Source: Manis javanica (lineage: Eukaryota; Chordata; Mammalia; Pholidota; Manidae). From it: DNA of 64,000 bases. Both the position numbers and the translations under genes were made by a program. Shown one piece after another: positions 36,235-47,284 of the stretch (its first letter is position 1; the number at the start of each line of letters is the position of its first letter). The notes below the pieces were generated by a model. That model worked only from the letters and a program-made list of their open reading frames with translations. It searched no databases and was not told the origin of the DNA. The stretch spans positions 60,705,613 to 60,769,612 of the forward strand of contig NC_133172.1 of assembly GCF_040802235.1 (NCBI RefSeq). The letters run 5' to 3'.

Positions 36235-36475
36235 AGGTTAACAATAAGGGACAGAGAGCAGAGTAATGGCTGCCAGGAGCTGGGATGCTGGGGTGGGGAC
36301 AGGGGGAGACCATTTGGTGGGTAAGGCCTTCTAGGGTGATGGAAAGTTCTGGATATAGTGGGGATGGTTGCACAATGTTGTGAATGTGCAAACACCACTG
36401 AATTCTCCACTTAAAAGTGGTTAAAATGGTAGATTTTCTGTTATGTGTATTTCACCACAATATAAAAGGGGATGG
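36235..36475 (+). repeat. L1M 3' end, sense
   Basis: Has 'gtaatggctgccaggagctg', 'ctagggtgatggaaagttct', 'ggggatggttgcacaatgtt' and 'gtgtatttcaccacaatata', ending at the expected tail. A G-run tract follows at 36538-36556. Confidence 0.75.
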
Positions 36476-36537
36476 ATAATATCCACGTTGGTGAAGACAC
36501 GGGGAAAGGGTGGCAGGCACGTCACACAGGGCTCGGC

Positions 36538-36556
36538 GGGGGGGGGGTAGGGGGGG
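36538..36556 (+). repeat. G-run tract (G10-TA-G7)
   Basis: Ten Gs, TA and seven Gs, about 60 bp past an L1 3' end. It can supply four G-runs for a quadruplex on the plus strand. Homopolymer length is uncertain in most assemblies. Confidence 0.8.
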
Positions 36557-37384
36557 CAGTCTGGTATCTCATGCCGGCTTTTAAATGGTTCATCACCTGT
36601 GCAAAGAGGTTCAAGACAGAGATGTTGATTAAAAACAAGCAAAAGCTGCAAACAACTTCAACGCCACATTCATTTTCCATTGTTGCTGACACATCAACTT
36701 GACATCTTAAAATAAAAAAGCTCCGCCCGGTTGATTTCCCAGGTGTACAGGTCCGAAGTCCTGGCACAGCACGGCTGGGTTCTCAGCTCAGGGTATCAAG
36801 GCCCAAAAGATGTCAGCACGCTGCTGTCACAGCTGGAGCTCCTGGCCCTTTTCTCAGCTCGCTGGGTTTGGGGGCAGAATTCACTTCCTTGCAGCTTAAT
36901 AACTACGGTCCCTGTTTTCTTGCTGAGCGTCAGCCAAGAGCTACTGCCCGCTCCCGGAGGCCTCTCAGGCCCTCTCCGCTGCTCCCCAGCCCAGCGATGG
37001 GCGCGCTTCCTCACATCAGCCCCCGTCACAGTTTGGGTCTCCCCGCCAGGGAGAAACTGTCTCTTTCAAGGGCTTTCCTGGTTAGGCCGGGCCACTGGGA
37101 TAATCCCCCTTTCTTAAAACCAACAGGGCCTATGACACACCCCAGTCCCAGGAGTGACAGATACCCTGTCGTCTTTGCAGGTTCCTCCCACACTCAGGGG
37201 TCATCATGGCATGTCACCTGCCACAGTGCCCATCGACAGGGCACTCGTTCAGCGAACTATGATGCCTCCCTGATCTTGGAAGCTAAAGGGAATTAAATAA
37301 AATGAGATATATTCATGTGGACTGATGGGGGACATTTTCCCTGATGCACTGTTAATTGAAAATAGTACATTGTGCAACTGTACA

Positions 37385-37490
37385 GATGTATATTATATAT
37401 ATATATATACATGTAACTTCATATATATATGTACAATTTCACATATATATATATATACATGTAACTTCATATATATATTATACATAATTT
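37385..37490 (+). repeat. AT-rich microsatellite with 48-bp duplicated unit
   Basis: Alternating AT blocks are interrupted by two copies of 'catgtaacttcat', beginning at 37410 and 37458, so the unit is 48 bp. It sits inside or beside old L1 sequence. Confidence 0.85.
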
Positions 37491-37556
37491 GATTTTATTG
37501 AAAAAATATCTCCATACATATCTGTATGTGTGTGTGTGCTTGTACACCTACATGGA

Positions 37557-37626
37557 AAAGTCTGGAAGAATACAGTTGATCAAGGTACCCACTATTTATA
37601 ATTTGGTCTGAATTCTTCCAGACTTT
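37557..37626. other. Near-perfect inverted repeat (hairpin)
   Basis: The arms at 37557-37575 and 37608-37626 are reverse complements over 15 + 3 of 19 positions, with one mismatch, and enclose a loop of about 32 nt. The left arm resembles an old L1 tail phrase ('tctggaagaatac'), so an inverted partial duplication is a simple origin. A small RNA hairpin is possible but unproven. Confidence 0.7.
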
Positions 37627-38324
37627 AATATACTTCTGAATTATCAGAATTAGTGACATTGACTGTATCTATTACATCTGTAGTTAAAAGGGATTAAAAC
37701 AATAATGCGAAGAACCTGATGAAGTAGTCACTCGTTGTAATCACTACCTTTTTAAAGCACATAAAAGAAAGCTGATCTGCCCCTGTGGGCCTTTTGATGG
37801 AAGGGCACAGAGTAATTCTCAAGACAGACTCATTATTTTTAGCTTTGAAATATTCCTTAATGCCTCTCAAACTTACTCATTGCTAAGTGAGACATCCCAG
37901 AAACTCGAGTGTAGTAAGAACCAGCAGCCGTAACCCCAGTACATTGTTCCCAAGGACGGGACCCAAACGCCTCCGGGCAGGCAGGCCACAGTCTGAAGTG
38001 GGCTGTCTACACTGGAAGCAAGCAGCAGCCCCTGAGATCTGAGTCAGGCTGAGAGTCAGGACCCAGCTGGTGATGGGAGGGCAGGCCAGGCACCCGCACC
38101 AGGCGGCCAGCAAGGATGAGGACCCGGGGAAGTGGCATGTGTCAGGCTCAGTGCAGAAAGTAGAAACAATTTTAAGTATTTGCAACAGAGAGCAATTTAA
38201 TACAAGGTATTAGGTTCTCACAAAACCAATGGCCGGAGGAGCTGCCACAGGCTCCGAACTCCCAGATGCCACTGAGCAGACCCACCCGGGGAGCAGCCAC
38301 CAGCAGGGGGACTGAAGGTCGGAA

Positions 38325-38340
38325 AGCTACCAGGGGGCTG
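38325..38340 (+). promoter_or_regulatory. CTCF-like motif
   Basis: CTACCAGGGGGCTG at 38327-38340 matches the CTCF core at 12 of 14 positions. A weaker match (CCAGCAGGGGGACT) lies about 30 bp to the left. No other support. Confidence 0.3.
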
Positions 38341-38919
38341 CCGAGCCCCAGAGCTGCAGCCCAGGGGTGAGAGCCCCCATGGCCCTGCACCTGCCTCCAG
38401 ACCCCCACAGAACTGGAGACTGGACACCAGCATCCCGACAACCTTGCCTGCCTGGAGGAAACAGGCTGCAGAGAGCGGGTTCCGTCTCCTTCCTGCCTTC
38501 CAGATCTTACGTGAACCCATCTGATTAGCACAAGCAAATTCACACGCAGAACCCTAGTGCCCAAGAGACTTTGGGGAATTCGTTTTTAATTGTTAAAGGA
38601 TTTAGAATGAACGCTGGGTACTATGGGTCATTACGCAGTAGAGAGACCACACCACACGAAGTCAGGGACCCAGACGGGGCTGGGAGACAGGGCGGGGTCC
38701 GGCTCCAAGGCCCACAGTCCCCCCCAGCGAGGGGAGTGTTGGCATGGGCCCCTGGCTAAGTTTTTTGGGTGACCCCAGGGGTCCTTAAACATAGTAATGG
38801 TAGCTTAACTCCTGCTAAGCTCACACTGATTATTGTTGGTCATCAAAATGTTGATGGCATTCTGTATCACGTTGCTGCCGTTATCACCCAAGCGCTGTAC
38901 CACTGACGGCTTCATGCAG

Positions 38920-39070
38920 TACCAAATACCGGATATTTTGCAGCACCTTTATAGGATGGGCCCAGCTGTTGTTGCCGTTAAAAAGGTGATGAAACTGAGG
39001 CTCAGAGAGGTTTTGCAGCTTACCCAAGGTCACACAGAAAGTCACTGTCAGAGCCAGGATTAGAACCTAT
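38920..39070 (-). repeat. MIR, antisense
   Basis: Contains 'gatgaaactgaggctcagag', 'cttacccaaggtcacacaga' and 'gagccaggattagaacc', a clear antisense MIR. Confidence 0.8.
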
Positions 39071-39478
39071 TTACTGAACTGTATGACATATACTTAATAA
39101 TATGACATCGACTACCATATTCATCTCTGATTTTCTTTTTAAACGAAAAAACAAATCTGTGCTTCCTAAATACAGTTTGCTTGGCAGACAGTTGCTCCAA
39201 AATATGGAATGCATGGGCAGGGTGGGGGGGTAAATAATAAAAGGAATCCTCGAGGGGTGGGGGGTAGAGAGCAGATGCTACAGTGCTAAATGGTCCCTGC
39301 ACTCCCTTTCAGAGCTAACATTCTGTTCTAAAAGGAGGCCTACTTATCCCTGTTTAACAGCAACTGTAACTATACCGTGGGGGAAGTGACTTCCCAGGGG
39401 GTCGGGGAGCTGTGGGCTGGGGGCTGCTTCCTGGGATGCTGTGATCCTTCCTGAAGCAATCTACAGCGTGGTCCCTGA

Positions 39479-39492
39479 GTTGCCATGGCAAC
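39479..39492. promoter_or_regulatory. Perfect palindromic RFX X-box
   Basis: GTTGCCATGGCAAC is a perfect 14-bp palindrome and an optimal RFX-family dimer site. It lies about 8 kb beyond the COTL1 polyadenylation site in otherwise unique sequence with TTCCTG (ETS-type) motifs within 60 bp. RFX1-3 or RFX5-7 could bind; the target gene is unknown. Confidence 0.6.
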
Positions 39493-40099
39493 ACCCATCT
39501 GGGCTGTTTAAATGGAATATAGGAAGCATCTCCTGTCTCCAAGCTATTGTGGCTTTATTGTGGCTTTGAGGAGTGATTCCCTCTTTTCTTCGGCAAATAT
39601 TTAAGTGTCATCCAGGGGTGGCACACTCAAGGGCTTATCGGAATCAGACTGTTAACATAAAGGAGTTCACGTAAAAGGACGGCAGAGTTGGGGTCTCTGG
39701 GGCCCTGGAGAGTACACACCCCACCCCCTATTCCTATGAGCAGCCTTCTCAGTCCCAGCCCCCCCTTGCTCTGCAGGAATGTAATCCCATTGTTTCTGGG
39801 TCTTCGGATTTGTCAAGAAGAGAGCTGGGTTTCTATGTGAAATTTTTCCATTTATAAACATCTGCAACAAATTCGAAATTTAGGGCAAGGGTTCTGAGTA
39901 CTGTTGTAAAGGTTGTGCACTGCACAACTCTGGGGCCCTCAGTCTCCTGTAAATTCAAGTGAACAGTGTCCCCGGCAATTGTGCATTGACAAACTGTGCA
40001 GCTTTATACACGCAGTCCAATCGTGACAGGGTCCAAATCTCCTTGTAGGTTACCAGCTTGCCAGTTACAACTCTAAATATCCAGCCTTAGGGATTTGGC

Positions 40100-40400
40100 T
40101 AAATCCACGATTGTGTAGCCATCCAGTATAAGCCACACACAAAAAAGACTATCCTAGTATTCATTAATAGGAAAAAGTTTTCACCATCTATTGATAAGTG
40201 GAAAGAGAAGGTTACAAAAACATGAGCAGAGAATGATCTCAATTTCTTAAAATAAAAATGTATATATGCTGTATTAAAAAATCTGGAAGGCTATACCCCC
40301 AAATGTGACAATAGTTACCTCTGGGAGGTCGAGTACCAGATCATTTTTTTAATCTTTATCTCTGTTTTCTAAATATTTTGATCATGACAAGTCTTACATG
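40100..40400 (+). repeat. Old L1 3' fragment
   Basis: Pattern 'catccagtataagccacaca', 'catgagcagagaatgatctc', 'ctggaaggctatacccccaa' and 'agttacctctgggaggtcga' matches L1ME-type tails. Confidence 0.6.
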
Positions 40401-40784
40401 TAAGATGAAAAAATGTGGTTCATATAGAATATTCTTCTAAAATGGAATCAAAAAACTTTTTTTAAGAAAAGGGTGGAGAGTAAGGCTGTGGTAAAAAACA
40501 GCAGTTCATGCATGACCATTGTCCGAGGGCGCATGTGTGTGAATGCAGACCTCAGGCCCACCCCAGCGTTTGGGGCTCAGCAGGCCAGCCACAGGGCTCG
40601 TAGAGTTCGCCTCTCATGAAGTTTCCAGGTGAGGCTCGCGCGGTACGGGGACCATATACAGTCAGCACCACTGGGGAAGCATCGTGAGACTCCACCCTCT
40701 GAAAGACCTTCTCAGTAGAATCTCTAAGAATCACTGAGCAAATCTGCTAAATATTCAGCTTCTCAGAAGATCCAAAAAGACGGT

Positions 40785-40885
40785 GGTTCCCTGGGTCTGG
40801 GATGGGGCCTGGGAACCTGCATTTTGGCAGAAAAGCCAGGTGGTTTTGCTGTGGGATCTGGGGACACCTTTTGAGAAGCAGGGCC
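40785..40885 (-). mobile_element. MER5A-like fragment, antisense
   Basis: Has 'gggaacctgcattttggcag', 'ccaggtggttttgctg' and 'gacaccttttgagaagcagg', consistent with a diverged antisense MER5A. Confidence 0.5.
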
Positions 40886-42577
40886 CGTCTTTGTGGTGCA
40901 AACCTGTGTAGGTGGCCTCCATTCATTAAGTGAATGGAGTGTTGATGGGCTCCTAGTAGTCCAGGCACTGCTGGAGGGGCAGGAGGGGCCCGTAGGACAG
41001 AAGGCACACCTCTGCCCTCCAGGGGTGACATGCAGAGCAGAGCCAGAAGCCACAGGCACTCCTTCTGAGGAGGCTGACTGGATGGGGGCCAGCACACAGG
41101 AGGCGGGGACCTGGGCAGCGTCTGTGCCCTGGGTCTTGAGGGAGGCAGCTGGAGTGGGGGCACCGGGAGACATCCTTCCCCTTAGTCTTCAGGCCACGGG
41201 TTTAGGTCTCAACTACCAGCCCCGTGTTAGCGGGTGTTTGACTCTTCAGCTCAAACCTCCTGCGCTGGAGCAGCAAGGGGTCTGTCTGTTCTCTGGGAGC
41301 TCCCTGAGGGCTTACCACTTCTTCCCTAGCAACCCCGACCCCGCCATCCCTTCTGCTTCAAAGTCACCTGTTCCAGGTGACCAGCTGGACACGCCTCCTG
41401 CCTTGGCTGAGCTCACCATGTGAATTTTATTGTTTGTCAATTTTTAAGAGTTCTAACCTACTGTATTCCAAACAGACAGGAAAATAACATAATCCAACAA
41501 AGTCCCACCTGCTTGTTACACAGACACTTGTGTTTGATCATGTATATGTCCTTCTGCTATTTAAAAACAACCACAGCTGGAGCCCCCCTCCCCCAGCACT
41601 ACCTCCCTCCATCCCTACCTTGGGGGGTTCGCTGTTCATTCTCCTGGCATTTGCTGCACTTTTCCTCATGTGCTTATGCTCACAATCATGGCCACATTAT
41701 TTTGTTTGAAAATTCAGCTCTGGTGTAACCTTTCTACACCCTTATCATTTTGCAAGGTGCCTTTTCCACCCACCTTTATGCCTTGTGATTTATCAGAAGA
41801 ATCAAGTTTGTCCTGCTACGCACGCCATCCCTGGCTTTGCTCACCCTCGGCAAGGTCATCAGCCAGGGGCACTGCCAGGATGAGCGGAGAACCGCGCGTG
41901 GGTGCCTGCTCTAGTTCTCGGGGATTTGCCAGAGCACCCGAGGCAGGCCTCTTTTCTCCCTTATCCTTGGCTGCAGAGCAGCTCCCCCAAACCAGGGAGG
42001 GAGGTGGGCTCCTCGCTCCGGTTCCGGGCATGGACAGACGGCACAGGGACCGGCAAGCCTCCACAGGCTGGACCCTCTCCCAGACCCAGACACGCTGGAA
42101 TGGCTCTTGGCCTCCGGGCACCACCTGCCCTTCCTGCCCCGCCCACAGGGAGCTAAAGTCCCACGCCAGCCCCGCCCGGGGAATGCTCCAAGCTTTGCGG
42201 CAACCCCGAGTGGTATCTTAAGACTCCTCTAGAGACACAAATAGGGAGGAGCAGCCTGGGCCACCTTCAAGCCCCTGGAGGCAGAAGAGCAGGACAGGCT
42301 CACCAGAGAGGGGCCTACCCACCAGGCCCACACTGGGGGCAGAGCCAGCTCCCAGGTGGAGGAGGCCTCTGCCTAGCTCAGCATGGAACAGGTCTGAGCC
42401 AGTCTGAGCAGGTCTGCCTTCCAGATATGGCTTGGAGAGCAGGGCAGGGCCCCACGCCCTCCATGAAGCCCCTCTCACTGTTTACTGAGCACCTCCAACA
42501 GGTGAGGTTGGGGACCCCCGCCCTGCCCTGCAGCGACTTAGCATTAGTGGGGGAGGAAGGCAGGTCTCCCAGGGCTT

Positions 42578-42998
42578 CTATAAAAAATGACCACAAAGTG
42601 AGGGCTTTAAAACAACAGAAATGTGTTTCTGGCAGGTCTGGAGGCCAGAAGTCTGATATCCAGGTGCCTGCAGGGCCACATGCCTGCATACGCGGGAGGC
42701 TCTGGGCAGGCCTTCCTGCCTCTTCCTGCTTCCATGGCTCCAGGCGTCCTGGGCTTGTGGCCGCCTCCCTCCCTTGTCCTCATCAAGCCTCCTCTCCAGG
42801 GGCCCCGTCCCAGTCCCCCTCTGCTCTCTCTCATGAAGGGCCTGCCATGGGGCTCGGGGCCACCCAAGTCCAAGACGAGCCCATCTTGACATCCTTAACA
42901 TAACCACGTTTACAAAGACCCCATCTCCAACTACAGTCACATGTACAGGTTCCAAGGCGTGAATCATCTTTTGGGGACCACCATTCAGCCCACTACAC
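42578..42998 (-). repeat. ERVL-MaLR (MLT1-like) LTR, antisense
   Basis: Same antisense order as at 17985-18410: 'gggctttaaaacaacagaaa', 'ctggaggccagaagtctgat', 'tttacaaagaccccatctcc' and 'ttttggggaccaccattcag'. It is near full length, and the frames across it are not coding. Confidence 0.75.
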
Positions 42999-44559
42999 AG
43001 GGTGTGGGGGACCTTCTATAAGAAGCGGGTCGGAGCAGACAGTCTCTCGAAGGGGGAGAGAGTGGAGCCTTCAGGAAAGTACAGGAAGGACGCCCCCAGG
43101 TCAGGGCTCCAAGGAGGGAAGGGGACGGAGGCCCAGCCGGAGACCCAGTGTGTCCCCTGATGCCCAGTGGGAGGCTTGAACTCAATAGCAGGGCAGTGAC
43201 ATGATCCTGGGATGGAATCTAACAAAGGGCTGGTTTGGAACTGCAGTTTGGGGAGCAAAAGTTTATGATAAACTTTTCCGATGGGCAAGAAAAAGATGCG
43301 AAGTTAAAGCGTAATGTTGAAAAGAAGCTGTAAAAATGTTGTTCTCTTAGCTCTATGACTTAAGAATCTACATTCAAACAAAAACGGAGTCTTGCAGGCC
43401 CCCAGACTGTCAGGCCCCTCGGCTGGGAGGACGCAAGAGCTAAAAGCATGATGGTCAAGTTCACACACACCGGCGAGGCTGGCCTGGGTCGTGAGAGCGG
43501 GTGGGAACAGTCTCTGACTGTCATGTCCTGCAGCCCAGGTACCTTCCGTTTTGCCTCAAACTTTGTCCCCCGTGGCTGGAACCGCCCCCTTGGTTAGGAC
43601 CCGTATCCATTCACAAGGAGTGGGGAGGTGGGCGTCTCTCACCCCCACACAGCTGTTCCCTGCTCCGGAACGTTCTCAGGGGATGCCTGAGGCTCTGGAC
43701 ACTGCCAAGTCTTGTCTCTTGACTTCGGGACGGTATCCCGGGCGTTCCTGTGGAATGTGCTAATGTACCTGCTGTTTGGCCAGATTTATGAGTGTTTTTC
43801 TGCCAAATTCCTCTTTCTCTAGGGTGAGGCTTCTAAGGCTGTGACTCAACACATTCTGACCAGGATGGTGAGATCAGAGCTCAGGCAGTTGCCCCCGTGG
43901 GTGACACTTCTGGGTCTGAGCTCGAGGGTAGTCCCACATGTCCAAAACCCCTCTGCTAGCACACTGAGTGGGGCCCCCGAGATGCCTTCAGTTCCCCTTG
44001 CTCGTCTTGAGCCAGAGGAAAGTGGCTGTCACGGGACCGCAGCCATGGTGGGGCTGGCTACCCAGCCTTTACCCCTCTTTCTTTGGATGGAAGCCCAACT
44101 GCTGGAATTCCTACTTCACCCTGTCTACAGCCCGGAAGGACCACCTGTCCCAGCTACTGGGCAGCTGGGGACGCAGGTGGGATAACTGGTCATTTTCTAT
44201 CGGGCAGAATGTCAGAACTCACTCTTTCATTCACTCATTCCTGTGGGCTTATTCATTCATTCCTATGGCAGACCGCAGAGCATGGGCTAATGAGAAGATG
44301 CGTGGGACTGCCTGGGTTCAAAGCCTGGCTCAGCCACTTGCTGGGTTGCATGGTAGACCACAGTTCTGTTCACAAATATTTGGTGGTGTATCCCCACCCC
44401 ACTGAATCAGCCCGGCCCCATGGCTCTCCCTGGCTACTCCTCAGGGAGGTAAAGATCCTATCTGGGGCCACACAATCTCTACGTGGCAGAGCTGGGATAT
44501 GAACCCGTGCACCTCACCCTGCACTGGCTCCTAGGGCCAGACCCTCTCCCCATCAGAGG

Positions 44560-44810
44560 GTCTGAGAGATGCTCTCAAGCCCTATCCAGGTGTCAACCCA
44601 GAGCTATAGTGGTGGGCCCACGAGCAGTGGGCCAATAGCAGGGTAGAAGAATCTAGATGCTCCATTGCTGCTGTGGCGTTTGGCCCCTTGCAAAGTCTGC
44701 CACCGGGGAAGGGTGCTTGCCTGACCTTGCTGGAACCCTGATCTCGGACTTGCAACGTCCAAGAGTATGAGAAATAAACTTCTACTCCTTCCAAGCCATC
44801 CAGCTCATGG
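44560..44810 (+). repeat. MLT1-like LTR 3' part
   Basis: Contains 'ggaaccctgatctcggactt', 'gagtatgagaaataaacttc' with an AATAAA signal, and 'ccatccagctcatggcattt', typical of the LTR 3' end. Confidence 0.65.
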
Positions 44811-44839
44811 CATTTTGTGTCAGCAGCCTGACCAACTGA

Positions 44840-44940
44840 GCTAAGTAAGCACTGTTGTCACAGCCCCTGTTTACAGAAGAGGAAACTGAGGCTCTAACTG
44901 TGCAGTAACTGGCCCAGACCATCTTTGGCACCTCGAACCT
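44840..44940 (-). repeat. MIR, antisense
   Basis: Has 'cctgtttacagaagaggaaa', 'ctgaggctctaactgtgcag' and 'taactggcccagaccatc'. Confidence 0.65.
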
Positions 44941-46184
44941 GCCTCGCCCTTAGGACAGATGTGCTCCTGCCTTTGGTGAGTCACCAAAAAGGTGTCTGCC
45001 ATTTGCTGGGTCTCGTTTTTACATCCCTTATGGGGCTAAGAAATGGGGAACAGGAAGTAGCAGGGAGACTATCTTGACACCCATCAGGGCTGGGGACAGC
45101 AGGAGCCTCCCCACGAGGGGAGTTCTTGAGAGTGGGTGCCCATTAGGAGGGCTGGGCAACGTTGTGAAACAGAAGCTCCCCCAGGGATCCATCAGCCGGG
45201 AACAGCAGCCTTCTGGGCAGGCACAGAAATACCCACTGCAATTATTGGCTTGTTTTACTGTAGATCTGCCCCCCACTCCCACCCCGTGCAAGTCCCCTGG
45301 GCAGGAGGGCACCCAGGCCTAGCACAGTGCCTCAAGGGCACACATGTCTCAGCACTCCTCCCATTGAGAGGTGGGGTCAGTGTCCCCTCCCCTTGAATTT
45401 GGAGGCTCACGGCCACTTCCCCCATGAGTGGTCAGAGGAGAGGCAGTGGGAATGCTGCTGAGTGACTTCCGAGCTTGGTCAGCAAAGGCCATGCAGCCTC
45501 CCCAGGCCCTCTGGGACACCGGCGCTGGGGGAAGCACTTCTAAGAAGTGCACATCCCCGACAGCCCTGTGAGGGACAGGCCACACTGGGTGGCCCGATTC
45601 ACAGCCCAGCTGGGCTGCCAGACAGCCACCAGCATCAGCTGCCCACCACGCATGAGAGTTGGCTTGGACCTCCAGGCCCGGGGATCTGACTACAACCAGA
45701 AGAGAGCTCCTGCTAGGGAGAAGTGCCCAGCGGAGCCCTTCCTGAATTCCTGCCCCACACAGTCAAGGGCAAAATGAAATGGTCGCTGTTTTACACCAGT
45801 CAGTGTTTCACTGAGTCAGCGAGTGAAGTGGTCCAGAGCTTGTCTAAGCCAGGAGACTGGAGCGCCCCGAGCTCCATCCCCAAGCCCTGATGGGGGCCAG
45901 GCGCTGGGAGGCCCAGGCCTCCGGCAGGGAGAGCAGAAGTGGAGGCAGCTCCAGGTGGCAGCAGTCGACACCCACTGGCTGCCAATTACAGGGGCTGAAG
46001 ACACAGCAAAGGCCTCCCTCTGCCCTTGGGTCCTCACCATCCCAGCACACACCTGAAATCCCAGCAAAGGCCTGAGCTGCAGCTGTCCTTCAAAACCAAG
46101 CTCCCGGACCCACAAACCCAGCTCCACCCTCTTTGTTCCAGCCCTCAGCAAACATCCCCAGGGCCCCTGGTCCCCCCACGAGCT

Positions 46185-46360
46185 TTGCCTGCTCCACTCC
46201 TCCTGCCTTCAGTTCCAGGTGTCACCTCCTCAGAGAAGCCCTCCTTGGATGCCTCTGACCAGGCCCAGTGCCTCTGTGATTTTTCCTCACGGACCTGGCT
46301 TTGCTCCTGGAGGGGGCTTATCCTCATCTATAACTGTCCCAAGTTCTCTGACCACAGCTA
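46185..46360 (+). repeat. L2 LINE 3' end
   Basis: Has 'cttcagttccaggtgtcacc', 'tcctcagagaagccctcctt' and 'ggatgcctctgaccaggccc', the classic L2 tail in sense order. Confidence 0.75.
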
Positions 46361-46519
46361 AAAGCCTGTAGGCTGCAAAGCCAGAGGCCTCATTTGGCTG
46401 CCTGTGTTCTGAGTATAGGAGAAAACTGGGGCAAGCTGGGCTAAGAGACCTAGTAGCCAGCAAGCGATAATGAGAACTGAGCCCCAACTGATGCCCTCGC
46501 TGCCCCTTAGGCCTCCCCA

Positions 46520-46645
46520 CCTACTGCAGTCAGTAATACTATTGCTGATTTTGCAGATGAGGAAATTGAGGTCCAGAGAGGCTACTGAAATTGCCTGAAG
46601 TCACACAGCTGTGAGCAGAGGAGCAGATATGAAAACCCGGTCCTG
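46520..46645 (-). repeat. MIR, antisense
   Basis: Has 'tttgcagatgaggaaattga', 'ggtccagagaggctactgaa' and 'gaagtcacacagctgtgagc'. Confidence 0.75.
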
Positions 46646-47009
46646 GCAGGGGTGGGTGCTGAGCCATCATGGGGCCACAGGACCGTGGCCTTGCCCACGC
46701 CTGGCAGGATTCCTTCTGGCTCTGATTTTGGTCCGTCCTCTCCCTGTACGCTCCCCACCCCACACTTAGCTCCTCTGTGTGAACCTCCTCCAGCCTGGTT
46801 CTGAGTCCCCACCAGGGCTACTGGTGGGAGTCCAGTTTTTAAGCTCTAGGCCAACCTCAGAAAGGAAGTCACAGCCCAGCCTTCTCTCGGCTTTTCCTGA
46901 AAAGACAAGAGTGGAGGGTTCTGGTCACTCTAAAAACTTCCCACTCCCACTGTCACATCCCTCTCTCAAGTCCTGGGCCTGCCCGGCACCCTCACAAGCA
47001 CCAGGGGTG

Positions 47010-47215
47010 TGCAGAGACCAGGGATCAAATCCTGGCTCTGACACTTCCTAGCTGGGTGGCCTCGGGGCAATCACTTAGTGTCTCTGAGCCTCTGCTTCCA
47101 CAAAATGGAGATGCAAACAGCACCTATTTCTTATGATTGGTGTTAAAAATTAAACAAGCTACCACATAGGAATGGGCCTAGCCCTCAGCAGCTCCGTAAA
47201 TATTTATTAAATCTG
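47010..47215 (+). repeat. MIR, sense, near full length
   Basis: Runs 'caaatcctggctctgacact', 'cctagctgggtggcctcggg', 'cacaaaatggagatgcaaac' and 'tccgtaaatatttattaaat'. It lies just beyond the COTL1 polyadenylation site, marking the end of unique 3' UTR sequence. Confidence 0.85.
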
Positions 47216-47284
47216 AATATGACAATCGCCTTTGTTTTTACAGTAAAGCAAGAAGCTTTAAGGCAAATGAGACAAACTTGTTTT

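Larger units (their letters stand above)
6300..47284. other. Intergenic interval between MEAK7 promoter and COTL1 3' end
   Basis: About 41 kb without any exon I can support. In human the same two genes are also separated by tens of kilobases. Its content is old repeats, listed where recognisable, between unique stretches at about 6.3-8.6, 9.1-10.3, 13.4-14.7, 15.7-17.2, 18.4-21.2, 24.5-25.4, 25.5-27.9, 30.1-31.8, 34.9-36.2, 41.2-42.5 and 45-46.2 kb. In those stretches I see only short overlapping frames and scattered motifs. A non-coding RNA could exist but has no visible signature. Confidence 0.7.

Noticed and set aside
47195-47206. Alternative AATAAA on the minus strand beyond the COTL1 3' end
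   Set aside because: It lies within a MIR copy, and the signal at 47302 has the better downstream T/GT-rich element.
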